DNA from: Fragilaria crotonensis
Lineage: Eukaryota; Bacillariophyta; Fragilariophyceae; Fragilariales; Fragilariaceae
Assembly: GCA_022925895.1 (NCBI GenBank)
Contig: JAKSYS010000391.1
Location: 1-57,948, forward strand
DNA length: 57,948 nucleotides
Direction of reading: 5' to 3'
Part shown: positions 20,604-33,921 of the stretch, piece after piece
How positions within the stretch are numbered: position 1 is the stretch's first letter
Layout: each line of letters opens with the position of its first letter
Position numbers and translations under genes: made by a program
The notes under the pieces: generated by a model
Told to the model about the DNA's origin: nothing
Databases searched by the model: none
Seen by the model: the letters and a program-made list of their open reading frames with translations, nothing else

Positions 20604-23600
20604 TTATGTTACTAGTACCAAGACGGCTCCTTCTTCTTGGTCGTCAGCCCAAGGCATCCCTCCAGCCACATACGTGCCATCGGAAGACATGTCCACGTTG
20701 ATCGCACTGCTTTGGTCACTATCACGACCAGCGCTGGCAACACGAGTATATGCCACAATCCAGTCATTTGTCGTTGAGTCGAATCGAAACAATCTGACTT
20801 CATGTTCGGAGCCAGTCGCCAAAATCTGTCCATCTGATGAAAGACCAACTGTCGGAACAAAATACCCGGTTGTCGCAATATCTTGTACCTCGGCAACAAT
20901 GTCTTTGCCCAGTTGGATCCAGGTCTGGGTATTTTGGCGAAACTCAAACACCTGAACAAACAAAATTAAGTGTGTCTGATGACTGACATCATCATATTCA
21001 GTACGAAAATCACCAAACGCCACTATTGTTCCACTGGCAGAGAGCGACACACCGTGTTGAGGGTAATTGTCGTTCCCGACATTTACCCCGGAGATGTCCT
21101 GACCAAGCTGAGACCACCTCTGATTGGTGTCGTCGTATCTGTAAACTTGATAATAACGGGATGTTCGGGGGGAGGCCACTCCCCCCACAGCCAAAGTTCG
21201 TCCATCGCGCGCGAGAGCCAGAGGGCTTCCAAAATAGTCCGCGGTGGCCTTCCCGTATAAAACTTGACCTAGCTGATCCCAAACTTGAGTAGTGGGGTTC
21301 AAAGTGAAGACTCTGGCGTGTGACTGGGTAAGGAACGCTTCATTGAAAGCCACCTGACCACCTGCCACAGTGTTACCATCGTCAGATATGGCCACAACGC
21401 CACCAAAATAGTTGTTCGTACCAAGGCCGTAAATCACATCGCCAACAAGCCCCCACGCGTCACCCACGTCACTGTACTGTAGCACCTTGATACAGCCAAC
21501 AAAAGAGCCGGTTTCGCTGTGCATCGGCGCCCCAGCCGCCATGATCAACCCGTCACCAGACAGAGCAACTGATGCGCCCAGTTCTTCACCACCCCAGGAT
21601 GCATCAGCGGTGCCCCGGAACTCTTGCCCAAGACTCGACCATACGTTGCTTTGCGCATCGTATGAGAATGCTCGGACAAAGCCCGCCTGGCGGGGCTCAC
21701 CAAACTTGCCACTCCCCGACGCCATAACAATGCCATCAGCGGAAAGGGCGACCGAGAAACCGTAGCGTTCGCCAGCTAAACCATATATTAGGTGCACTTT
21801 CGGGTTGAACGGCTCGGTAGGGGGCTCCGTTGGTGGTGAGGTGGTGGGGCTACCGGTTGGAGCAACAGGAAGAGCGACGCAGCATTTGATTTCGTCATCG
21901 CCGGGACAAAGGTTGTCATGAATGACTAGAGATGGACCAACGCAAAGGGTCTTATCCATGCACTGACCGTGAACACCATTAACGGAACAACCGGGGAGGT
22001 CCATGCAACACTGGATATCATTATCGCCTGGACACATCCAAGGAGGACCTGGCCTGGAGACGAGCTGTTTCTTGCATCCCGACTTGTCGATACATGTACC
22101 TGTTATGCGTGATCTTGGATATCCTTCGGTCATGCTCTCGCAGACAGGAGGACTCACGCAACAGAATGCCGTAGCGCCACCACATTCGTGTCCTGGAGTT
22201 GCAAACCCTTTCAAAGGGGTTTTGTGCTTTGCCACACAATCCGATCTCGATTTGCATTCACCAATGAACGTTTCATCCGACACACATGCGTTGGGTGGAA
22301 AGGCATCTCCGTCGATGCAGCAGTGCAAGTTGTCGCAAGAGGGGTTGGAAAAAGGAACGCCACCTTTCGCAAGACAGGGCATGGAACCGAGACAGGTGCC
22401 TTTATGTCCATTCGCGGCCTTGCAAGGAGTTGGTTTAGCTGGTTTGACGGTTGGCTTCAAAGTCGGCGGGTTCGTTGGTGGTGGAGGAGAAGGTGGACAT
22501 GGACCCCTTTCCTTAACCCTTGCAGCACATTCCTCACATGGAAACACGGCCCATGCTGCCGTCGTAATGGTGGGAGGCCAGAATTCGGCTGGTACACCCG
22601 CGTAGAACTGCAGGGCACAACAGATGGCACCGCATTCAGGGTATGGCTGCCCTGAGCAATCTCTCCCAGGGTAAGGGTCGTCGGCTGGGATCTTATCCAA
22701 AGTTACTTTCCCAGGAGCCAGCCAAAATGTCCTGAATTTCTGGTGATCGCCCGCACCCGTCTTGATGATGCCTTTATCAATCATAGATTTAATAAGTTCA
22801 TTCGCCCAATCAAGTTCATATTCTGCAGAGAATAGATCACCGCGAGGTGGTGCAATATAAAAGGTCATGCGCCTGCGCTGGTTTTCACAGAAACGAAGAA
22901 CTTCGGAGTAGAACATGGCGCTTGTACACCACACAGAACCCAGTCCTGCCATATCTCTGAAATCTCGAGGCCCATACACAGCCAGTACCCCGAGTTCGTC
23001 GCACGTGAGACTAGGAAAGGGTGACTGATCAATGAAAGACTGTACCACAGTCCTGACGGCAGGAGAAGTGATGTCATCACATTTGACCGAGACGCTCAGA
23101 TTATACGCCAAATCACGCTCCGTTAGATTGAGAAAGTGGGTCGCCGGCCATGTCGCATGGAACACCCCACCTATGTCGGTGCAGGGCGGGAACTCACCCG
23201 CCGTGGCAAGGTATGCATCAAACAGTCTTTGACACGATTTATTGTAGGCTTTGTGCCTCCGATTTACGCAGTGATGTGTTCTGCAGAATGCGACGCATTG
23301 ATCATAGATTTGGCCATTTAAGGAACGGCAAATCTTGACGGTATGTCTCTTCGCATTCAGTCCTCTGCCAGGATTCGAGTTGTGACTGTGACGCAGAACG
23401 GCGTGATGTGCTGGTGTCTCGTTGGATGGCTCATTACTGCTCTGTGACCGCAAAGGGTACAAGCAACTATCAGGACGTGATTGCAAGTTCGAAGACAAAT
23501 GGATGGACTGTTGGTAACAATCTTACCGTGGCGGTTGCGGCCTCGATATTCACTAAAGGAAGAAGGAGACCCACTAATACAAGAGAAACAAGTTGACCGA

Positions 23601-23640
23601 CTGTAAACGCAGGCCTGCGTACACTTCGGGTTACTTTCAT
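20604..23640 (-). CDS. Secreted Cys-rich, Pro-rich and beta-propeller-like protein (983 aa)
   Basis: ATG at 23640-23638 opens exon 1 (38 codons, to 23527). It encodes a clear signal peptide: basic n-region (KVTRSVRRP), hydrophobic core (LVSLVLVGLLLPLV) and an Ala-rich cleavage end. An 85-bp intron (GTAAGA...TCACAG, phase 0) leads to exon 2 from 23441. The mature protein has an unrecognised Cys-containing N-terminal domain (to about residue 350), then a Pro-rich linker. Four six-Cys modules ending in an adjacent CC pair follow (about 376-561), clip-domain-like in spacing. The last 400 residues are repeated blocks of the type WSxLGQ...G.SVALS.DG..MA.G, as in FG-GAP/kelch-like propellers of diatom secreted proteins. 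A cell-wall, adhesive or surface role is inferred. No membrane anchor. Confidence 0.8.
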
Positions 23641-24388
23641 GATGCGATGTTTGTTAAATTGTGCTCTCGTTTTGTTTCGGTGCAGAGTTTATGAGGATTG
23701 ACGCTAGGCGGGGTCAGGGTAACACAGGGTTCGCTTTTTATGATTTTCTCTCTCGAATTGGTGCTCGGATTCAGGGTTCGCTTTTGACTCTCCCTTGCGT
23801 GAGGGTGCCATGATGTCACAAAACGAGATGGAAATCGTTAGTTAAGAAAAAAGCTGGAAGTCGGGTGTCCAGTCTCGAGTCTCGAATCAGGTTCAGAGTG
23901 TGCTTCGACAACTCAGAGTGCCCGTTAATTCGGAACGACAGACGCCGCACCCCACTTAATATCAACTCGAAGTTCCTAGTTGCAGGCAAATCCTGCACTC
24001 GAGCGCTCGTAGAACGATGACTTGGCATCTATAGGAACGCCAGCAAAGGAGTGAACCGAATGAGGGTTGAAAAATGACATGTCTTGTGCTTCTTGTTCGT
24101 TGCGATTTTTTGTAAAGGGATCAGAGATCGTATCCCTTGGGGCTCTGGTCATTTACTGCGGTTGAGCTTCCAAGAAATTTGTGTATTCTCTGTCGCAGCT
24201 CGGAGCCTCCATAAGGAGTGTATATAAAACATATCTATATGTGAAAGAACACATACGGTATATAAAATAATACTGTAGTGCCGCCAGACGTAGAACCGTT
24301 GGTGGCGTCCGCTTCAATCACGACTCACATTGCATTCACCTTCCATCCCTCACAGCTTCCCCAAGATCGTTATCTTCCTCCTTCCACC
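23641..24388. promoter_or_regulatory. Divergent intergenic region upstream of the secreted protein and HFM1 genes
   Basis: 748 bp separate the two start codons. TATATAAAACATATC-like sequence lies at 24220-24265, about 125-170 bp before the HFM1 ATG, and is a possible core promoter. Nothing coding was supported here. Confidence 0.45.
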
Positions 24389-27300
24389 ATGCCAATAACG
24401 GGTCGTTCATCGACCCGGGCAGATGACGCCATCCGTTCAAACAACCCCACACACCAGGATTTCGCTAAGGATGATGATTCATCGTCGTCCTCTTCGACGA
24501 GTAGTGATTCGACATCAGGATCAGGATCCTCGGATTCCCGTTCGTCGTGTTCATCTTCCAGCAGTGGAACTTCAGTGGAGTGTATTCTCGTCAGGAGGCC
24601 TCTCAACTCGCCAAATCATGTTCGCAAACCATGCAAGTTACAATCCAACCACATTGACTCGAGTCTACCTCGTGAAAGCGGAGGAAAGGCCAAGATTCTA
24701 CCTCCTGTGCCGCATTCTACCGCCACATCGGGACTAGCTGATAACTTAACCACCTTCGACGTTGACGACAATGACTTCACTTGGTTTGATAATACCAATG
24801 AGAATGAGAATGAACCATTTGTCGAGGATGGAGTCGACGTTCAATCTTTTGTTCCTGGAGCCGCTTCGAACAGAAGCGTCGCCCACAACGACGCCGGTGT
24901 CCGAGACGACGATCTCTCCCCGCCATCCAGTAAGGAAACTCCCATTGGTCCAGTGAGTCACTCTGAGAGAAAGGCGGAACTTGATTCGCTCTTCTATGCA
25001 CCGCCTCCGTATCACCACAAACAGCCACCTATAGTTCATCACCTTTCTCTGGGCAACCGACCAGCGCATGTGCGAAAGCACATTTCAGTGAGCCAACTCT
25101 TCGACGCTCCAGTTGCTGGATTCTGGAGAGGAAAATTTGACAAGTTCAATCATCTACAGTCAGAAGTATCGTCGCTTCTCGTCGACGCCAATGATACTGT
25201 GGTTGTCAGCGCGCCAACAAGTGCTGGAAAAACCGCAATTTTTGAAATGGCGATGGCGCGTCACATATCCTGCGACCTCGAAGTTCTCCGGGAATCGTTA
25301 GATTGGCGTCAGAAACAGCTGCCTAGTAGCCGTAAGATGGTCTATATCTCGCCTTCCAAGGCGCTCTGCGACGAGCGATACGACGACTGGAGTCGTCGAC
25401 TCTCAGATCTCAAACTTGGTATTCGAACAGCCATGATTACAGGTGATGCAGAGCCGGGCGAAGCGTTTCGTGACATTGCTAACTCACACCTCATTCTTAC
25501 AACACCAGAGAAGTGGGATAGTCTCACTAGACGTTGGAACGAAAATTTTGTACTCTTCGGATCGGTGAAGCTAGTCTTGGTCGACGAAATCCACCTTTTG
25601 GGTGATAGCAGTCGGGGTAGTTGTTTGGAGTCGGTTCTGTGTCGGATGAAAACAATATTCAGAGCCACACAGGCGTGCGGTATGACCCAGACTCAAATAA
25701 ATACTTCAAGGTGAGTGCCCTTTCGCGATGACCAAAGTGTAAGTGGAAAGCACCTCACTGATTTCCACTCCTGATTATGTTAGCTTTGTTCACACAACCC
25801 CATCTGCTCTGGCATCACACCTGCGCTTTGTTGCGGTGTCAGCGACGCTCCCCAACATCGGGGATATTGCCTCGTTCCTCAATGCGAATGAGGCATTTGC
25901 GTTCGATGATTCGTACCGTCCTGTTCCGCTCACGACACACGTTGCTGCATGTGGTGATGCTGGAAACAACAAATTCATGTTTAACAAAAGCATGAACCAC
26001 AGAGTGCCGGGAGTCATTCGTCAATTTTCGAAGGGGAAGTCAACCATCATATTCTGCCACACGAAGAAAGAAACCGAATTGCTGGCATCGGAGCTTGCTC
26101 AATTAGGGGACCTTGGACTCCCAGGAAATAACCCTCGACTTGCCGGCCAAGCAAGTGTCTCGGGGTTGCAGCGATGCCTACTTCGAGGAGTGGCCTATCA
26201 CAACGCCGGATTGGACACATCTGACCGAAAGCTTGTTGAAAGCTTTTCTTGAGGGCGACATCAAGTTCCTCTGCGCAACGTCTACACTTGCGGTGGGCGT
26301 CAACCTTCCTGCGCATCTGGTCATTATTAAGGGGACATCAGCCTGGAGGGGAGCTGACGCTGGATATTCGGAGGTTGAAAAGGAAAGCCTCTTGCAAATG
26401 ATCGGCCGCGCTGGTAGGGTGGGGTTCGATACATCCGGAACAGCGGTTATTATGACGGAGTCGAAGTATGAAGGAAAGTACAGGAGCCTCGGAGCTTCCT
26501 TAGAAAATGTTCAATCAAAGCTTCTGCCGAAACTGGTCCAAGTCCTGAACACTGAAATCTCGCAGAAGGTAATCACAACCTTTCAGCATGCGAAAGACTG
26601 GTTAGCAACGACATTCCTCTTCCAGAGAATCAAGGCAAATCCGAGTGATTATGGCATCCACGATGACCGAGGACTAGAGCATTGCCTAACTCAAATAGTT
26701 GGCGTTGAGCTCAAAAAGCTTGAAGATGTCGGATGCGTCGAAATCAGCAAGCACCAGAATGGTGATGTAACACCACTGTTTGCATGCCATGTCATGAGTC
26801 AACAACTTGTGGACTTTCAGACAATGAAGCGCATAATTGAGCTCCCATTTGCCTGCGACGCTGGACAGCTACTAGCTGCAATCTCGCTTTTCGAGGGCCT
26901 CCACAAGCCAGTTCGTCGGTCTGAAAAGAAGATCTTGAATGAAGTTCACAAGGCTGTCAAATACAAACTCGACGGCCCACCAAGCAAGGTACGGATACAG
27001 GAACCACATCAAAAAGCATTCATCTTGCTGCAAGCTGCCATCGGGCAACACTATTTCGATGACTTCACACTGAGACAGGAAATGTCTGCAAACGTTGAGC
27101 TCTCAACACGAATGCTGGCTGCCGCTGAAGACTATAGCGTATATGGAAGCAAGAACGGACACATTGCGTTACAAAGTCTCAAATTACGAAGATCGCTTGC
27201 TGTCAGCTTGTGGGGGTCTGGCGATGGAGTAATGAACCAGTTGCGAGGAGTAGGACAAGAAGCAACGGGAAGGCTGCGCTTCAACAACATCTCCACTTTC

Positions 27301-29061
27301 CATGATGTCCTTAACGCGCAGCAAGACGTGATAGAGAAAGCCGCCGGAAGAACCGCGCCTTTTGGATCAGAGCTACGAAAAGCTGTGTACGCAATCCTTC
27401 GCAATTCGTTGAAATTGACTGCCCAGGTTTCGGAGGATCAATGGGTGACCTGTCAACTCTCTAGGAATGACAAGATTCCAAATGATGCATTCAGTGACGG
27501 AGAGAACCAATCAGTCACCGTCAAGTACACACTCCTTGCGTTCACCGACCAACCAAATGGTTGCCTCTTCTTCCAGTCGAACGTCGACGAGCCAGGCGAA
27601 TTTCGTTTCAGATGCCCGGAAGCGTTTCGAGAGTTATCTGTTCACTTGGTGTCGTCGCTCGTCGGGTTGGACGAGGTGGTGACAATCGTCGGGAACGAGG
27701 AAGCGGCAAAGGGATTGTCTGAAAAGCGCAATCCGCAAGATAAAGGAACGCCCGAAGCAAAGACTACGCAGGATGTCATTGAGACCCGCCCTGAAGGGCA
27801 CACCCCAAATAGAAGCAAGAAACGAGTTCGAGATCCCAAGGGCTCGTTGCGAGATGGATTCAAACGACAACACGACTCAAACAAGAGCACTCCAAAACGA
27901 TCCCCATCTGTGGCCGTCACCCCATCGCCATTCGCAGCAGCAGTGCAAGGACGTCCGAGCTCATTCCAAGCACAAGCAGCTCACTCGTCAAAGAGGGACA
28001 AACCGTTAGGGATTGCAAGCCCAGGCTCCGCGAGCTCTCGACTCGCACAGCGTGAATCACCTCCATTTGGGCAAGATGACAGGGTTAGTCAAGTCTGCTT
28101 TCCCCGACGAGCCCCTCATCAATCATCTGCATACAGAAGCACAGCAAGAGGCGACACTGCCACTATATCAGATGGTCGGAACCTTGATCACCATAGATTG
28201 GCGGTGCGATCAGCAGTAATGAAGCCAGAAAGCTCCTCAAGCCCTCGGTGGGATTGGGCGAGACAGAAACGAGAGCAAGGCAGCAGGCAAACTAGTGCAT
28301 TCAGAACGAAGCATGAAAACCCGTTTGCGAAGTTTCAGTATGACCCTAACGACGCCGAGAACAATCTTGATGCCATCACGAATGACAACTCAGCGGCATA
28401 TGCCAACACTGGAAGTATTCTTCCACCTGACGTATTCATAAAGGGGCGGGCTAGTCATAATGTGTTTCACAAGGGTCCAACACGAATGCGCTCGAAAAGG
28501 GGGAGCGTTCGAACCAGAGGTTTTGGGACGGCTACTCAAGGCATTCCAAGCCATATGGTGCTGCGAATGAAGGGCGAAGAGCAAATGCGTCAGGCAGGTT
28601 TACAGTTTCCTCCGATGCATCAATCTCAATACCAATCCATCCCCGATTACAGTTTAGACCGACAGCAAAACGAGCTCCGCATTGATGACACCAATCCCTA
28701 CAAAGTCTCTCCCCACCCACCTTCTTCGAACTTCATGCCAGGCTTCTCTCAAAGTGTTCCTCCGCAGCAGGCCTGGGGCAATCTTCATCCTGCTTCTATG
28801 CAATACGGAGCTGCTTGTCCACTGAACTTCCCTCAGGATAGGATCCCGATGGTCTCTCATCCTATGTATGCCGTCATCGGTGATCAATGGATCCACTGCC
28901 AGGCACAACAAAACCATTTCCAAACAAATCAGATCACAACTGCACCATGGGAAGGCTCACAAGGCTTCGATCTTGTACAAGAGGAGCCCTATCCTCCTGC
29001 TTGCATGATACCATCAGCACCGGCACCAGAAGATTTATTCCTTGAAGATGCATTTTTCTAG
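24389..29061 (+). CDS. HFM1: Meiotic ATP-dependent DNA helicase HFM1/MER3 homologue, with one frameshift
   Basis: ATG 24389 (context CACCATGCC). Exon 1 ends at 25710; a 73-bp intron (GTGAGT...GTTAG) leads to 25784. The helicase motifs run in order: Walker A PTSAGKT (about residue 275), TTPEKWDSLTRRW, DEIHLL (about 400), SATLPNI, LAVGVNLPAH and QMIGRAGRVG. A winged-helix and Sec63-like region follows, then a disordered C-terminus of about 450 residues. TTPEKWDS and GVNLPAHLVIIK favour MER3/HFM1 over other Ski2-like helicases. It is expected to act on recombination intermediates in meiotic crossover formation. The frame changes by one base in 26238-26252 (in-frame TGA at 26250), inside a conserved block; with that shift the product is about 1532 aa. 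Error, lesion or programmed shift cannot be told apart by eye. Confidence 0.85.
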
Positions 29062-29096
29062 GTTCGAGCTGAACACTACCATTGCCAATTACACAT

Positions 29097-32000
29097 CTAC
29101 TTGAATAATTTGACGCTTCCGTCTCGAGAACAACTAAGAATGGCATTGATGGGAAGCTGAATCAATTTCAGATCCAGGATGGCATCCTGATGCCTGGTTT
29201 CTGGTCTCGTCAATCCTCTCTGCAGTCTGCGCGGTAATCTAGAACTCTCGATATCTTGCAAACGAAGCCCTGCAGTTTGTCGGCAGACAATAAGGCAGTT
29301 TCCCTGGAAATCCAATCGTTCGTAGGTCGGGCGATGATGGAAACCAATCAGCCCACTAACTGTGTAGCATTTTGATGGAGACCAGAAGTCCCAGTACCTT
29401 ATCTGGGCATCGCCTCCACCAGTGATGAGATAGTTCTGATCGTAGCCACCCATGCTGCCAACCATGGCATTCATCGAAGGCCCTGCACTCAGTAGATTCT
29501 CTTCACGTCGATGCAGCCCATTCGTACGGAGGCGCCTGTTGAAATGTTTGTCAGATACATCGATTTCCTGAAGTACAGTTGATTCAATTCTCGTGTTGAC
29601 TGATGCAATGCCTCCCTGGGGACACAGCATCCGAAAGGCTTGTCGACATTCGCCGTCCATTAGGTCGAACATTCCACATTCATTGCCTGACGCCACAAAG
29701 GCAAGTGGGCGTGGCCCAGCGTTAGACCTCGATCCCGGAATAGGAGCATACGATGTCGCGAGTCGGTTAGTTGGTTGACCCCCGGAATGGTGCCACAACT
29801 TCACCATCTTTTGGAAGCGGATGTCCCACAGTGCAAGATACCCTTTACTAGTTCCACTAACCATCCAGTTCCGATCGGTGCCGAGAGCCATACTCGTTAG
29901 ATAACCCATCTCTGCGTGATGTTTCAATTGCAATGGCTCTTTCTCGGCACGTAAATCCCAGGTATGAACAACTCCTCGTTGCGTAGCAAAGGCTAGGACG
30001 GACTCGGACAATGTGTTGAAGTGAGAGACAGCTAAAATCTCACCTTCCTGCGTAGAATCAATCATCCTCACTACAGAAGTGCCCGAGACTCGAGCAAGCT
30101 CGTGCTGTGCCCCCATACCCATTGTCGCGGTGGCAGATTGTTGGGACAGGCTCGGCGTGACAAGGTCAACCTTCCACACGTGAACTTGACCGTTGGAAGA
30201 AGCAGATGCCACTGAGTGACTGCCTTCGAGTATCGCAATGTCATTAACTCGAGCAGGGCGGGCTGAATCAGTTTCGCCATGTCCAGAATAGGTGCTAGAG
30301 CTCTCCATGATACCCGAAGAACTAGCAATCTTTCCAAGTTCCCACACTCGGCATGTGGAGTCGAAACTGCCAGAAACGAAGAATCGTTGGTCTTGCGAAA
30401 CAGCTAATCTGGAAACAGGGCCTGCATGACCGTCACAGGGCGAGCTTGATGCTATCAACGTCTCGATCTTTGGTCGCCAATCACCCATTCCCCTCGAAAG
30501 TTCTTCTTTGCTAGGGCCATTCTCAAGGCTTATACCAAGACGCGGAGACAATGTCGGGACTCCAAGAGCTTGGAGCTTTCCCACCAACGACGTTGTTGTG
30601 AGCAAGGACGGATCGACAGTGCATTCAGATCCCCACTCCCCGGCGACAGCAGCATCTACTTGCTTTGCCTTGTCCGATGTCATAAGGTTGGTAAGAGTCA
30701 CATCTGTCACGCCCAAGCTTTCCGAACTAGCATTGTCTCTGAGAGCTACCGGTGTCTCATCGGCACCTTGCATTATAGACAGTCCGTAAACTTGATTCAT
30801 AGTCGCGACCGACTGCAGTGAGCTGAACTCTGATGCGGATGCCTTATCTTTCGCAATGCTCCGAGCACTTGCGAACCACCCTGGGATAGCCGGATCTAAA
30901 GTCGCGGCAACTTCTTGCGTTGGGAACTTGACATTCTGAGACAGCTTGAGAGATCCTTCGATTGCGCCAGCAAGCTTCGAGCTCGATTCAACGCGTGCAG
31001 CTTTGCTACCTCTACTTCTGGAGAGCATAGTAAGGTACTCCTTCATCGTCTGCTCATCAGCACCTGATTGTGATTCATCTGTAGAAAGTTCTCCACGATT
31101 ATCCTTCGCCATCCTACCTGATACTCCCGAACGTGCTAAATCAGATAACTCCTCAGCAAGCCTTTCCTTGGTCCAGGGTAATCGCAAGCACTTCTCCAAT
31201 CCTTCCACCGTCTTATCGTCGGGATCAGCGTGTGAGCAAGAAAAAGAACGCAATGAAAACTACATCAGGCGAAGCTTACCGTCAAATGGCGGGTAGATGG
31301 TTCAAATCGAAGGTAGGACCGCAAGACTGGGACGAGGAACACTTCTACATCGGGGGAACCAAAAGCTTTGCAGCAAGCGTTGACGAACAAGATTGCGGCA
31401 TGGCGAACCTCCTTCGACGGGAAGAGCAGAAGAGGGCAGTATTTATCAAACAGTGGTGTTCGCCTGATGACCCGAACAATATTGTTGGAAAAAGCAATCA
31501 ATCAATTGCAAAGAATCACACATGAAATACTTACGTGCTGTTCCTATCCTTCAAGGCAGCGGAGCGAGTGCTCACCAAAATCGAGCGCGACAAAAGTCCC
31601 ATATCCACCAAGGTGGCAAGGCAAGCTAGGGCGCTACAAATCACAGGGTCTTCGCTGTCCACAAGAGCAGTCTCTAAACATGGCAACACAAAGTGTTCGG
31701 TCGCACCACGTCCGATCATATAACAAGCGGCTGGAATGTCATTGAAAAGGGCCGCTCGCAGCTGCCAATCTCGTCGATCATTAAGAAAGGCCAATATTTG
31801 GGGCAAGATGAATGCCATGACCCCGTCACGGCCAAAGAAGTTGCACATTCGGGCAAGATCTCTCAAGAGTGCGCGTTTCGGAGATGACGATTGCTCCGAC
31901 GTTGTAATGTGTACGACCCATCGCGACACAACCTCTTGCAAACCGGAAAGCTCCGACTCGTAGGTATTAGCAATGAGAGTGTTGTTGATCTTGGCCATGG

Positions 32001-33921
32001 CCGTATGGTTGATCAATTCCTCCTTGGCTTCCTCCTCCTCCCGGGTGGTCGGTCCATCCAACAACCTGACAGTGCCCTCACCAAAAACACCGGGATCTCG
32101 TTGTGGCTTGGACCCGCCACCGCCGCCCACAGCTTCGTACAATCGCACTGCGTGCGAAATATCGAGAAAGCGACGGGAGGTCTCGGCCAAGATGGGAACA
32201 CATTGCGAAAACGCCACTCGAACCACCACAGATGGATCTGTCAACAAATGAGTCACACGTTTGAAAATATATTGTGGGAACAATTTCGAGTCGGACGGAG
32301 GGAAGGAATGTACTTGACTGAGTGCTGTTGTCAACGTATGCAGTGCCATGGCTCGAACCAGTGGGTCTTGATCTTGTAGCAACACAATGGCAGAAGGGAT
32401 CATTCGTTGTAGGCGTGTCTCGTCTGAAGAATATCGCGAGAGTCGGTTGAGAAGTTGCAACGCCACTAGTTTGGAGGAAGGCCGATTGACATGTCGAATG
32501 TTTGAGAGAATGAGTTGGACGAATATAAGCAAGGACTCCGATGCTGGCGCCGTCGCATCGGTTTGAATCTTTGTGCTGGAGGTGGACGCCACGGGAGCGG
32601 TTTCTTTCGCTGTCGTGTTGTTGGGAATGGAATCATCCAAGTCTAAATTTGCAAGCCGTTTCAATAATTCCTCTGTCTCCTGCAGCAACTTTTCCGACTC
32701 TAGGGAAATCTGATCCTTTCCAGGTTGTTTGTTTTCCTTTTCTTCCAGTTCTGCCGAGAGCATCTCCAATCGGCACACAGTGGGACCCAAAATCCGAACA
32801 AAACACGCCATTCCCTCATCATCTGACACTCCGACAGTTGCCTTGAGTATATCGGAATAGACTGCAGCTGCAACTGCCATGCGTGCATCGGGAACGGCAT
32901 CCTTCATCCTCTCCAACAAGGGATCCAGCGTTTGGTCAAAGACAGCCGGCATGTGCAGTCGCTCCAAATACTCCCGCGGCGACAGCCGTTGGACTGCGTC
33001 ATAGCTCATCATGTGTCGACAGGCCGCTCGCAAGTTGGAGGATTCAATTTTAGATAACTTCTGTTGCAAAGAAGGTGGGATTGATTGTTGTTTGCGATAA
33101 TCCATCAAATCTCCCAGATCGAGAGCTCGTTCGCCATTGAGCCATGTTTCCAACAGTATGCATCCAGCTGAAAAGACGTCCATGGCATTGGTCAAGGCTA
33201 TCGCGGGGGAAGCACTCAAGTTTGTTGTTTTGGGAGAGTAGAATCGTTCTGGCGCGAGATAGCATCGTTTTTCGCGTTGTGAACTGTTGTCTTGCTGAGC
33301 CTCCTCTTGATAATAATACAAGTAGTCGGAAGGATCATCATCTGGCAATGCCGCCCGCGCCTTGTAGGATGCAATGTCAAGAATGACAACGTGATTCCAG
33401 GACGTGAGTCCAATGTTTTCCGCAGTTAAAAAGCCATGCCGAACCTGTCGATCGTGCATGGTTTGCAGCGCAGATAGGAACTGATGAATGATATACAATT
33501 TTTCAATATTCGTCAAGAAAGGTCTCGATTCCAATCGATCGGATAGTGTGGTGTATGTGTGATGTCGTACTAAGGCAACCGCACGTTGTTGTAATTGTGC
33601 TTGTTGCTGCTGTTGTGGTGGTTGGACTGCGTTACCCAATTTCCACAGAAAAAAAGGTGCCACATGGGAAACACCCTTGAGTGCTTCCTGAATCCGTTCC
33701 AATTCCAATTTTTGTTCTTGTAACAGCGCTTCATCAGCTACTGTTGTCCACATGACCTTGGCAACTGCCAAGGAAGTAGGGTCTTTTTTATGCGAAAGGC
33801 GAAATGTTCGCATCATTCGACCCGAGCCGGGATAGAGACGTTCTTCGACATGAAAGTCAGGTGAAAGAAGCGCAGCAGTATCTTCTCGAGTCGCGGAAAG
33901 CGTCGTATGACTGGCTCCCAT
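29097..33921 (-). CDS. VPS15: VPS15 / PI3-kinase regulatory subunit 4 homologue (1561 aa)
   Basis: Three exons: 33921-31535, 31463-31280, 31211-29097. The introns (71 and 68 bp, donors GTAAGT and GTAAGC) keep the frame. ATG 33921 gives MGASHTTL, a fitting N-myristoylation signal; an upstream in-frame codon is less likely. Domains in order: a kinase-like domain to about residue 300 (QVRHGFLTAENI, SWNHVVILDIASY, CYLAPERF), HEAT repeats (about 480-860), and WD40 repeats at the C-terminus (FVSGSFDSTCRVWE, GGGDAQIRYWDFW). VPS15 anchors Vps34 lipid kinase on endosomes and autophagosomes. The catalytic-loop Asp (HGD in homologues) is Phe here, so the domain is likely a pseudokinase. The stop lies 35 bp from the HFM1 stop, tail-to-tail. 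Confidence 0.9.

Noticed and set aside
31736-32379. Open frames on the plus strand inside VPS15
   Set aside because: They are antisense shadows of a strongly conserved gene and have no recognisable domain.
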